From Ichthyophonus hoferi (lineage: Eukaryota; Opisthokonta; Ichthyosporea; Ichthyophonida; Ichthyophonidae), in the NCBI GenBank assembly GCA_002751075.1, contig NAOQ01000536.1, forward strand, positions 9,860 through 23,278: a stretch of 13,419 nt of DNA. Direction: 5' to 3'. Each line of letters opens with the position of its first letter. The first letter of the stretch is position 1. The notes under the pieces were generated by a model. That model saw nothing but the letters and a program-made list of their open reading frames with translations. It had not been told where the DNA came from and ran no database searches. Of the stretch, positions 1-8,890 are shown piece by piece. The position numbers were made by a program, and so were the translations under genes.

Positions 1-64
1 CGTATTTATATATGTAGGTATGTATGTATGTAGGTAGGTATGTATGTATTTATGTATATATATA
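1..64. repeat. GTAT/GTAG tetranucleotide microsatellite
   Basis: The window opens inside an imperfect tetranucleotide run of GTAT and GTAG units that ends in a short TATA stretch. The left end is cut by the window edge. The same unit mixture recurs in cathepsin C intron 1 near 5205-5265. Confidence 0.85.
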
Positions 65-318
65 ACAATATGTATGCGTTGCTTTATGACGATTGATCTA
101 TGTTTTATACTGATTAATCTTTAGGTGTATATATATGTATTGGTTTATAGATGTATGTCCTTGGCTTAATGCTCACGGGTTACTACATACATACCTGTCT
201 TTAACTGCAGTAATCAAGTCATGCATCTGTGAGTGTTGAATGTGTCAAATCAATTATTTATTTTATATCGATTATATTTTTTTATGGCAAATATGTGTAC
301 TATTTATGCTTAATTTAG

Positions 319-400
319 TATAATATAATATAATGTAATATAATATACTCTAGGTCAATAAAATATATTATAATATAATGCAATTTATTATAATACTATA
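319..400. repeat. TATAA pentanucleotide-type AT repeat
   Basis: Imperfect TATAA/ATAAT units at 319-347 and again at about 361-400, interrupted by non-repeat sequence. A short further run lies at 946-962. Confidence 0.7.
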
Positions 401-538
401 TAAAATTAATGTGAAATTAATAAAACAATATTGAAAATACATTGTTATATTACCCAATAATTGACTCTAGTTAAAACACAGCAAACCTGAAAACCACTAA
501 GGTTTTACTAGATGTTTTAAGGTATATCAATGTGGCTA

Positions 539-587
539 TGACGTCACACCCCTGCACTCTCCCTGCCAATACCATGAATTCTATTGG
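539..587. promoter_or_regulatory. CRE octamer with a facing CCAAT/ATTGG pair
   Basis: A perfect TGACGTCA palindrome (539-546) is followed by CCAAT (566-570) and an inverted ATTGG (583-587). This local stretch is richer in C than its surroundings. These are core sites for CREB/ATF-type and NF-Y-type factors in eukaryotes. It could be the promoter of the gene whose last exons lie at 1632-2136. That is inference, because no first exon was found and short sites occur by chance. Confidence 0.3.
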
Positions 588-1497
588 TCCTTGTCTGATA
601 ACTGGTCATAATAAGGCATGTATTTAACCTCCTTTACATGCTGACTCTGATATTTTAAATCATTTTAAAGTGTCTATGATACTGGTGTTTGGCTTTATAC
701 AGACTATACTTGAATGATAATTTGTTGCTAATCATATTAAAAAATAATTAGATATACTACAAGATGTTATGATTTATGGTTATATTTCATAATTGGTTCA
801 TTTTATTTATATTTTAGTAAACCAACCTATTGCAATGGTTGGTCCAGCTACATAGTTCTATAAATAAGCCACCTATTTTAGGGAAGCTTTCAATACTGTA
901 TCTACGTAGATCAAATAGTCCTTTTAATGTAATCTGTCAGTGGGCAATATAATATAATATAAGGCTGTTGTAAGGTGGGTGTGATAATCAGGTTTAAAGT
1001 CGCTATAACAGTAGCCAATAACGTAATAGCGATTCGTAAAACTCTGATTAGCATCTACTAATCAAACCATTGGGAACTGGGCTGGGGTAATTAAAATGTT
1101 AATTACGCTTGGCGATCTATAAGTTGGTTGGCCTCTTCTTTAATTAGCTCCGATTTATATTCAGACCAATCATTTTACTTGGCATTATAAGATCTGAGAT
1201 GTCTCTGATTGCACAAATTAGAGCTATATGGACAATATCATAATATAGCTATGAATATTCGGAGTCGTGTGTAAAAGGTTCTTGGCATGCTATAGGAATA
1301 TATAGTAACCAATACTCAGTATATGTTGAGGAATTTACCAATAGGAACTTCATGCCATTACCTAACCACTAATAGAAGTAAGGCCAAGGAATTGCTTAAA
1401 ATTGCCAGTATAGTACATATATATAATACCTAGAATGCCCTATTCTATTATTGTTTAGATGAAACATACAAACACTGCCATTGTAATTATTACTAGC

Positions 1498-1605
1498 ATT
1501 ACTATTACTATTAACTTACTGTGTCCATTACTATTACTATTAACTTACTGTGTCCATTACTATTACTATTAACTTACTGTGTCCATTACTATTACTGTCA
1601 TTACT
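1498..1605. repeat. 29-bp minisatellite, three perfect copies plus a partial fourth
   Basis: The unit begins ATTACTATTACTATTAACTT and ends ACTGTGTCC. Copies lie at 1498-1526, 1527-1555 and 1556-1584 and are identical by eye, followed by a partial copy from 1585. It sits just upstream of the acceptor at 1630-1631. Perfect identity suggests recent expansion or active homogenisation. Confidence 0.9.
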
Positions 1606-1631
1606 CTACCCCTCTCCTCTCCCACGTATAG

Positions 1632-2136
1632 GTGAAAAAATGTATCACAGCATCCGGCCAACTTCCACTCCCTTCAAATGACGTAGATAAAGACTCTACC
1701 GTAGATAACAAACAAGTACGTCTCATGATATCTAACCTATGACTATACATGTTATGCAAGTTCTGTTTCTTTCTTACACTCACTGTTATACCATCATACT
1801 ACTACAATATCACACTACTATACTACTATACTCGTTTACTGTCATATTACTACCCTTACTATGTTATACTATTATACTGCTATAATATTATACTACTATA
1901 CTGTTAAACTACTACACTACTATACTATTATACTACTATACCATTATACTACTATACTATTATATTATTATACTACTATACAATCATACTAACCAATACA
2001 TTCATAGGAATATGAAGAACTGCAACAAAAGGTCCAATCGGTTCACAATGCTTCTACCCAGCCTCTCCAATCACTGCACGATGTTCTAAAGCGCCTTACG
2101 GCGTCATCCAGTGTACCAGCAGGCAAGGCCGACTAG
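1632..2136 (+). CDS. 3' end of an unrecognised gene, last two exons
   Basis: Two exons fit together in phase 0: 1632-1715 (28 codons, after a pyrimidine-rich stretch and TATAG, before donor GTACGT) and 2008-2136 (42 codons plus TAG, after acceptor CATAG). The joined C-terminal piece is 70 residues, beginning VKKCITASGQ. The last exon begins EYEELQQKVQSVHN, is rich in Glu, Gln and Leu, and is probably helical or a short coiled coil. The tail SSSVPAGKAD looks disordered. I do not recognise the family. The two exons are higher in GC than the introns around them, which supports coding. A possible 24-base upstream exon at 1459-1482 (ATG start, donor GTAATT, also phase 0) would give a 78-residue protein, but this is weak. 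Otherwise the 5' end is unknown. The gene converges on cathepsin C. Confidence 0.55.
1775..1995. repeat. TACTATA/ACTACTATA low-complexity repeat in an intron
   Basis: Most of the intron 1716-2007 is an imperfect array of TACTA and TATACTAC units. The sense strand has A, C and T but very few G, so the array is strand-asymmetric as well as repetitive. Confidence 0.85.
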
Positions 2137-2164
2137 ATACGTCATAATGACATCATTATTCATC

Positions 2165-2170
2165 ATTAAA
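2165..2170 (+). terminator. Candidate poly(A) signal ATTAAA
   Basis: ATTAAA lies 29 bases after the stop codon at 2136. It is the common variant of AATAAA. In DNA this AT-rich a chance match is possible. Confidence 0.35.
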
Positions 2171-2221
2171 GCCATGTATGGGAATATCTGCCAGCATAAA
2201 CACTAATCTGTATGATATTGT

Positions 2222-2246
2222 ATCATATAATGTAATATTATATGAT
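2222..2246. repeat. Inverted repeat, 10-bp perfect stem
   Basis: Arms ATCATATAAT and ATTATATGAT flank a 5-base loop. It lies 86 bases after the plus-strand gene's stop and could form a hairpin in a 3' UTR or a cruciform. All arms are AT-rich, so chance is likely. Confidence 0.5.
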
Positions 2247-2706
2247 GGGTCTTATTAGGCTATAATCATCTAAACAAAGCAGTAGTGCATCGTCCGTCAT
2301 TAATTAGGTTATATAGGGCAGGTAATGGTCTTATCTTCTATTGGTATATAATCTTCAGTGTCAAAATGATTATTTCAACATCACTAATTAATTAGGACAT
2401 ATAAAGGTTATATCGTTATATTTTTGTCTTACCAATATCTTACTCATGGCCGATTTCCCTGACCCACTTAGATGTTATATCGGCTAGAAGCTGTGTAATA
2501 CATTACAATGATTCCTTGCTTGTTTAGCTATTTACATTGGAATGCCAGCCCTTTATCTAACCAACATGTACGATAATAGGGAAATAATCCATTAAACCTA
2601 CCTATTGATTCAGATTAACATCTTCTGTGTTTAAAATGGTATAAATTAACCACAGTGTGGCTGATGCGGAGTTTCTAGTGTTTTTTATACTAAAGTCGGC
2701 CACCTG

Positions 2707-2728
2707 ACATACGTCATACATACGTCAT
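2707..2728. repeat. Tandem 11-bp repeat carrying ACGTCA half-sites
   Basis: ACATACGTCAT occurs twice in perfect tandem (2707-2717, 2718-2728) and is followed by CGTCAG. ACGTCA is the CRE half-site of bZIP factors. No gene start is visible nearby, so a regulatory role is only a guess. Confidence 0.5.
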
Positions 2729-2967
2729 CGTCAGGGTAACAGCTTAAGATGAAGACATTGTATATTATGTTTACCTTATATTTTACCGTTTCAACAATAT
2801 GCAAATTAATAATCCCATACCCACTGTTTAATTTTATGATCTGATCTGAAATCTTATCCCTGATCCTGTATTCTTATTAGTTTGACAGACATCACCCTTT
2901 AGCCCTACCTTGTGTAGAATCAAGCCACAATTATACAATCAATTATACTCAGTTGTTTTTATATGAT

Positions 2968-2973
2968 TTTATT
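2968..2973 (-). terminator. Candidate poly(A) signal AATAAA for cathepsin C
   Basis: This is the first canonical AATAAA on the minus strand after the cathepsin C stop at 3178, about 205 bases downstream. It would give a 3' UTR of about 220 to 240 bases. Confidence 0.4.
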
Positions 2974-3116
2974 GTATTGTGTTAAGATTTTCATTGCTAT
3001 TTAACAGTCAATAACCATTGGTGCGCCTATATAACCGAATCGTTACAATACCTTAGTATGGAATAATTGTAAATTAACTGTGTAGCTGAATGTAAATATT
3101 CTGTGTCTACGTAATT

Positions 3117-3161
3117 TTAAAATTAAAAATTAACAATTAAAATTAAAATTAAAATTAAAAA
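3117..3161. repeat. AAAATT hexanucleotide run in the cathepsin C 3' UTR
   Basis: Repeated AATTAAA/AAAATT units, best preserved as a 6-base period at about 3140-3160, begin about 20 bases past the cathepsin C stop. In the transcript they would read as a U-rich TTTTAA series. Confidence 0.8.
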
Positions 3162-3177
3162 GAAGGCGAAAGGTATC

Positions 3178-6100
3178 CTAGACTTTGGGGATGGCAGCAA
3201 AGGCCATGGATTCAATTCCAATTTCATTAGTTCCCCTGCGAATTTTAATATAACCGTCATCTCCCCATAGGCCGTTCCAGGAATTCTGTGAAATTTCAAA
3301 ACAAAGGAGGGCGGTTGATAATATTAATTCATTTTTGTTCAAATTGTGTTGTACTTTTGATAAAAAATGGGTTGAAAAGAATGATCAATAAGAACCGTAT
3401 AGAAATAGGATAGAGTCTGTGTTTATTATTAGCTGTTTTTGTTTGTTTCGTACTTTCCCGACCTTTGCTGATTGCGGGTGTTAATTTTGGTTAAGACCCA
3501 CATAACCGTGCTCATTAATGTAAGTGAGACCAATCGTAAAAATCTTTATTGGCTAATACAATCTTAAAAATGAGTACTGAAGCCTAACAATTGTCTAATG
3601 TTATTTTGATAATCTTATACTATCATGTTCTCATTTTCATGGCTCATGAGTTAATGCGCTTGCATAGTATGTATCGACAAATCAATTTAACCAGGTCAAG
3701 AAAGTTATGCAATTAACTAATGTTCAGTTAATGTATGAATTGATTCAAGTATCAGCTTATAGAATTAATAACAAAACCAGTAATGGGTAAATATAATATA
3801 TCCTAGAATAAGAAAAAAACAATTAACTGTAATCGTGCAGCGTCATTAATATAGCGGACAATTTTAAATATATCCTATGTTTTCTATTGGTTTATAATGG
3901 TTACATATATGTCCTTTATAATAATAAGCAGTGGTATGGTTGTGCAATTGCGTAGAGATGAGGTGTTTTAGCGTCACAGTAATGTACCTATATTTCATAT
4001 ACGAAAGGTATGTGGTAACGTGTGTAATATAATACCTGGTGTTTACATAATGAATATAAACGAGTGGGTTGTTTTGATTGGTATAAGTTAAAATACAAAT
4101 GAGAATGATAATTACCTTAACCAGCCAATACTTTTCATTATTTTCTACGCCGTAACCAACGATAGTCACCGCATGATTGGTTGTTATTATCCCCTTCTCG
4201 GGTATCTGATTGATGTTCCTATGTTAGCTGTATCCGTGTAACAGGGGATATAGCCCAATGGAGTATACTATATAAAATAATAGATAGGTAATAGGTAATA
4301 ACTAATAATATATAGAGGCTTTATGTCAATAAAAAGACCTAATTAGTTGAAAGGGTTTGGAAAACGAAGTTAACAAATAACAATAGGAGAAAAAGAAGAT
4401 AAAAAATTAAATAAAGATCACAATAGCAAATGGTAAAGATGTGGGTGTGTATGTGAGATAATAGATAGAGATAGAAAGGAGAAGGTTATTATTGATGCAA
4501 GCTGGAATGGGTTGTAGGGTAGGCGGGTGAAAGTCTTAATAAAAGTGAAAGAAAAAGATTAGGAGAAGGAGAAGGAGGAGAAAGAAACAGAAACAGAAAG
4601 ACAACGTACCAACTGTCCATGCTTAGCCTGTGTGCCTGTGTAGTGATACACTCCACTTTTATAGGTTCTAAAGTCACTAAACACCTCAATGCCCACGGCA
4701 ATAGGCCCATTAGTCAGTAATTCAGTCATCATATTGACCTCGTTACTCGCTCCAAAGTAACCCCCTATATAGTAATAGTCACTAGTGTGAAACTTCCTAC
4801 AGGTCTTAGGTGTATTGAGGGGACAGGGTTCATCCTTCGCTACATAAGGATGGCAGTGTTCCTCTATCATCCCGGTGTCATGGGCATACTTCCCTGCAGT
4901 CAGGAAGGAAAACCCACCCGCACAGCCCTGAGCTACAGGAGAACAACTAACAATATCTTGGACGGAAAAAATAGGTTGTTCTCTGTTTTTGGTGAATATT
5001 CTCCAACGAGCTTCTAGTACGCCCGTCGAGGCAAAGGCATAGCAAGAACCACAGGATGCCTGGTCACGTACAGGCGAAACATAGTTCACTCCGCTGACAT
5101 TACGCCAATCAAAGGACTCAGGAAGGTCGGTCTTGCTATTCTTGGCAAGATGATTGTACAGCTTACTGTAGGAAGGCAGGGAGGGTATATGGGTGAGTGG
5201 GTGGGAGGTAGGTAGATACGTTGGTATAGGTAGGTAGGCAGGTATGTATGCATGTATATATGCATGAATGTGAGTGTGTGACGCGTATTTGGGTTAATAT
5301 ATAAGTTGAAAAAAAAGAATATAGTAAATACAACGAAAAAGAAAACACTGAAAATGATATAGTGACGGTAAATAAAACTAATGTTGCAACTATGAAGCAG
5401 TTTATTGCTTTACTCTCACGACACAGGCCATTCTACAAAACATAGTTGTCATATGGTTTCAGTGTCCTAAACTGTGCATGATTAAACCATACGTGATTAG
5501 ATATATCTCATAGACTGTGGTCATCATTAAAGAGAATCATGATAGCGTTGGTTGTATTCTGCTATGATACAACTTACATTATAATATAAAGTTGGTTACT
5601 ATACAGGCTGTATATACCATATTTAACACGAAAAAAAAATAGAAAAAAAAATCATTCAAAAAATAAAAACAGTTATTGTACAGTACCATATATTAAGAAG
5701 CATATATGAAACCTATCAAATCATATTTAAAACATAGACTAACTTTGCTTTACGGAGGAATGACATCTTGGAACCGAACTTTGTGTGGAACTCTCGTAGA
5801 GCATGCGAGCCTGTTGTAAGTGATTCATCTATAACAGCCATCGTGTTATCATCATATTCACCCGCAACCCATGAGGTCTGTACTGTATTAATAGTTTTGA
5901 CAAAATCAGCCTTGGCGTTTCCCATAGTAGAGGGGAGTCCTGACAACCTCTGTCTGATTCTCCATCTCTGATAATCTGTCAAGCCGTTAGTGAAAGCATT
6001 GACAGGGCCGGGGATAGGTTCTGGAATATTCATCTTCTCCTTCTCCGCATCGGCCTTGTCTGCACGTCGAGCCTTGAAACAACCCCAATTTTTAACCTCA

Positions 6101-6483
6101 AAAGAATGATAGGAAGCTTCTTTGGTCTGTCCGCACATACTAATAGTGTCTTTCGTGTTGGGTACAGGGTAATAGTTGAAATAAGCATAGAACATGTTGC
6201 CTTCATAACGTATCTCCATACCTTCATTGTACACCATAGTCCAGTGACCTAGTTGACCTTCAGGTCCTACCACTACATCGGGATAGGTAAGTCGAAGATG
6301 TAGCTCTGATATTCGTCCATCAAGATCAAAATTGGTACAATTAATAGGCTTGAAAAATGTTTTTTCGGAGTGATAGATAATCCAATCTCCCTCTACCTCC
6401 CTACGTGTACAATCAATAGGAAGGTCTGCTACCACATAGGCAGAGAGGGCAAGAAGCCCAAGGATACTACTAATAGTAGGCAT
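3178..6483 (-). CDS. CTSC: Cathepsin C (dipeptidyl peptidase I), complete, four exons
   Basis: This peptidase (family C1A) removes dipeptides from protein N-termini in lysosomes or secretory granules. Exons: 6483-5744, 5165-4610, 4205-4116 and 3285-3178. Phases match, giving 497 residues against 463 in human. Residues 1-19 are a signal peptide. Cleavage leaves Asp20 first, matching the human Asp that binds the substrate N-terminus. The exclusion domain (about 20-140) keeps four cysteines (25, 49, 117, 135) and an NCT glycosylation site. The propeptide carries INTVQTSW (198-205). The catalytic domain begins near 262 (LPESFDWR), with Gln282, Cys288 in [12 protein letters not shown], His443 in TNHAV and Asn463. 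Cys pairs 285/328, 321/361 and 351/369 and chloride-site Tyr379 are kept. Odd: NSWN replaces NSWG, and the human DECAIES is NEIGIES. The exon 3 acceptor (CAG at 4208-4206, after CTAAC) is the least certain junction. An ATG upstream of 6483 is not needed. Confidence 0.93.
4541..4602. repeat. Polypurine/polypyrimidine tract in cathepsin C intron 2
   Basis: The plus strand is almost all A and G for about 60 bases (GGAGAAGGAGAAGGAGGAG core). In the transcript this is a CT-rich run starting just after the 5' splice site at 4609. Mirror-like purine tracts of this kind can form triplex DNA. Confidence 0.75.
5180..5280. repeat. GTAG/GTAT/GTGG microsatellite in cathepsin C intron 1
   Basis: An imperfect tetranucleotide run (GGTAGGTAG, GTATGTAT, ATGCATGT) passes into a GT-rich end. 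Its complement supplies the CT-rich tract in front of the acceptor at 5166-5167. The unit family is the same as at 1-64. Confidence 0.8.
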
Positions 6484-8003
6484 GACCTACAATGTATTAC
6501 ACCTGTGAATGAAGTGCTTATAGCTTATAGAAGATTATGGTTTATTTCGATACACTAATTAATTGTGAGTTAAAATGTTATATTTCTTGTTGCGTGTCAT
6601 TTAATGCCGTTTTATACGGTGGTGCTATTAGTAATTCCCACACTTGTTTACTTATATTTTATTGGTTCTCTATATCTATATTTATCAAAGCATAGATTGG
6701 CTTCGGCAAATAGACAATTCCTAACCCTTTAGAATGAATCTTTTAATTAATATATTTTTTTTGAAATATATATATTAATTAATATATATCTATTAAGATA
6801 AATGTAGATTATTTTATTAATTGAATTGGGCAATAATTTTATAAAAATCGGACCTCGTATGGGGATGTTTATTAATACCTATTTTGTAATAGCATACCCA
6901 TTACTGGTCAATACAATACGGCGTTAAAGTGTAATAGGGTTTAATGATTGGGAATGACTCCTATTGTCATCTGTTATTGAACATAAACTCCAATCGCAAT
7001 ACGAATTGGGAATAACCCTCGTCTTCATGGGCTCAGAATCATGAAACCCCCGGGGAAACTACAAGTATTTTACGAGTCCCTCTTGACATTCTCATTATTT
7101 GGAGATCGAACAATTGGATCATGAGGAAGTTAAATCTTACCAATCTACTCAAGAGCTGTGCTTATAAATATATATCTGACCACATAAATTCATATATATA
7201 TATCTCAATGGAAAAATTAAAAATTAAAAAAATCTTTTATTTAAAAATGGTATTGATGTAATATATGTGCATATATTTATAATTAAAACTTATAAAAACG
7301 AATATTGAAAATATTACGGCATCTGTGAATCTTTTATAGACGACTTGGTTGTGTAAATCACATACGGCAATGTCAAACCAATTATTTTGTGATAATTGTG
7401 ATCTTAATATTAATATAATCGGTTTCACTATATCATTTATTCTTTCCATGTTAATATTCTAATTTTTTTTAGAAATAACCAAATTAAAACTTAATATTCT
7501 ATTCAAAAACGTTCAATTATACACTGGCCATGCCTTCCGCATGGTTTCCTAAAAATATGGGCTTCTTAACAATGAGGCGCTGAGGTCTTCGCTGAACTGT
7601 ATTTATCTAATCTATTACCAATATTAATTTAGTTTACGAAATTACATTTAATTGGTTTATAGGCATATTCCCAAATACCTTAATGCCTATCAACCCTGTG
7701 TTTTTAATTTCATATTTTCTCTAGGTCACGTGATTAAGGTACGACCAGATCAGGTGATAATCAATCTATAGCACATTCCACATAACTCCCATTATGGCCA
7801 AATATGTGAACGGAGTAGTTGAAGTGTATGCAAAACTGAGTTTATTTAGGCTTGATATTGGTTTTCTGCTGTTTCAATAAACCGTTTTTGGTGCCTAGTT
7901 AGTATATCGATATGGTTTTGACGAATAACGGTAAGCTTATCACTATTAATATGTGTGTTTTAGGTAATCGCAGGGAATACACCAAATTCCCAGCAAGTGT
8001 TTT
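6484..8003. other. Upstream region of cathepsin C, no gene seen
   Basis: This is AT-rich DNA without a supportable exon on either strand. It has AT-only palindromic stretches near 6740-6790 and 7195-7240. Possible regulatory sites are a minus-strand CCAAT at 6661-6665 and a TCACGTGA palindrome at 7726-7733. The region next to 8004 may include further worn flank of the inverted retroelement fragment, but I see no motif there. Confidence 0.5.
6640..6665 (-). promoter_or_regulatory. CCAAT plus AT-rich box upstream of cathepsin C
   Basis: On the minus strand AACCAAT (CCAAT at 6665-6661) is followed directly by AAAATATAAG, a TATA-like stretch, about 160 to 180 bases before the cathepsin C ATG. 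Spacing fits a core promoter with a 5' UTR of roughly 100 to 140 bases. TATA-like strings are common in DNA this AT-rich, so the call is tentative. Confidence 0.35.
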
Positions 8004-8361
8004 TAACTAGATATTGTTCTCAAACTCTACAACATTGTTATATAAAATGGATTTAGTCATAGATAAAATAAGATTACGAAACATATCTTCATATTTAGAA
8101 AAATACTTATCAAGAAACCAGGTCATAGCTGACAGACCTTGATCAGTACTGATGTTAGGGTATAAAGTCGAAACATCTCCCTCCAATACATAGAAGATCC
8201 ATTGGTGCCGGAGGGAGAGCTTCTAGTGTCTTGATAAGTGTAGGGGTATCTTTAAGAACTGTGGGATCTGAGATACCTTTTCTTGAAGAAGGGAGGTTAA
8301 GAAAATAAAAAAGGGTGTAGAGATTTATGAATGAGCCGCTGCAATTGGTCTTAAGGTCCAA
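8004..8361 (-). mobile_element. Penelope-like reverse transcriptase fragment, inverted copy A (decayed)
   Basis: The minus strand carries recognisable pieces of a reverse transcriptase. One is VLKDTPTLIKTLEAL, the segment before motif A in Penelope-like elements. Another is LEGDVSTLYPNI (motif A, Asp codon at 8177-8175), followed by TDQGLSAMTWFLDKYF. The first 155 bases of homology (8159-8004) match copy B on the opposite strand at roughly 88% by hand alignment. This piece lacks motifs B and C and is a broken fossil. No ends, terminal repeats or GIY-YIG domain were seen. A distant non-LTR or other reverse transcriptase family is possible. Confidence 0.65.
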
Positions 8362-8366
8362 GGTGT

Positions 8367-8890
8367 TTTATGTATTTTAAGTAATCCATAAAAAACACAA
8401 CCTAACATTAATACCGATCAAGGTTTATTAGCTATACCTGGTTTCTTGATAGTTATTTTCCTGAATATGAAGACATGTTTTGTAATATTATTCTATCTAT
8501 GACTAAGTTCATTTTATATAACAATGTTGTAGAGTTGGAGAACAATATCTGGTTACGAAATGATGATACATCTATGGGATCTTCTTTTTCTGTTGTTTAT
8601 CCTAATATATATATGGCATAACTAGAAAAATATTTAGTTTCTTCTACCTTTTTAAATAAGAGATATATAGATGATATTTTCTTTATCCCCAGTAGCAAAA
8701 ATAATGCAACACATATTATGGCACAATATAATCAATTAGCTGCTTTAATTCATGTTAATTGGGAATTTCCCTCTAAGGATTCTAACCCGCTCTTCTCATC
8801 TAATACTTTGTCATTTTCGGATACACTAATCCTACTACACCGTGGATTTATATTTATACTGTAATGGGCTTAGTACCATTCTTTCAGTTG
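8367..8890 (+). mobile_element. Penelope-like reverse transcriptase fragment, copy B (decayed)
   Basis: The plus strand shows the middle of the same reverse transcriptase. It has WFLDSYFPEYEDMF (about 8440-8485) and ENNIWLRN (about 8541-8562). TSMGSSFSVVYPNIYM (about 8571-8620) is motif B of the GTAMG...NIFM type. KRYIDDIFFIP (YIDD at 8664-8675) is motif C. A following segment ends near LSFSDT, like the FLD motif. The segment 8401-8555 is the inverted partner of 8159-8004, so the two copies point away from each other. Motif A is poorly preserved here. It is a broken fossil with several breaks, and the divergence between the copies suggests the element is not young. Confidence 0.7.

Larger units (their letters stand above)
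65..1458. other. AT-rich noncoding region upstream of the first gene
   Basis: I see no convincing exon here. It holds TATAA-type pentanucleotide runs (319-347, about 361-400, 946-962), a small inverted repeat around 822-843 (AACCAACC against GGTTGGT), and the CRE/CCAAT cluster listed separately. The 5' part of the gene ending at 2136 could lie here, but no coding stretch with matching splice sites stands out. Confidence 0.5.
2137..3177. other. Convergent intergenic region
   Basis: No coding exon is visible between the stop of the plus-strand gene (2136) and the stop of cathepsin C (3178). A plausible ATTAAA poly(A) signal lies at 2165-2170 for the plus gene, and AATAAA on the minus strand at 2968-2973 for cathepsin C. 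The region also holds a hairpin (2222-2246) and a doubled ACGTCA motif (2707-2728). Confidence 0.55.

Noticed and set aside
530-635. Possible exon of about 33 codons on the plus strand around the CRE cluster
   Set aside because: Open in one frame but without convincing acceptor and donor sites or family resemblance.
3864-4169. A 101-codon open stretch on the minus strand
   Set aside because: Only its first 18 codons are coding, as part of cathepsin C exon 3. The rest is read-through into intron 3 past the donor at 4115.
5768-5971. Plus-strand open stretch opposite cathepsin C exon 1 (also 6370-6558 and 4787-5017)
   Set aside because: Antisense shadows of real exons, with no family resemblance.
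6730-6795. Long AT palindrome near 6740-6790 as a transposon end or origin
   Set aside because: Only A/T alternation. No defined arms, target-site duplication or associated gene.
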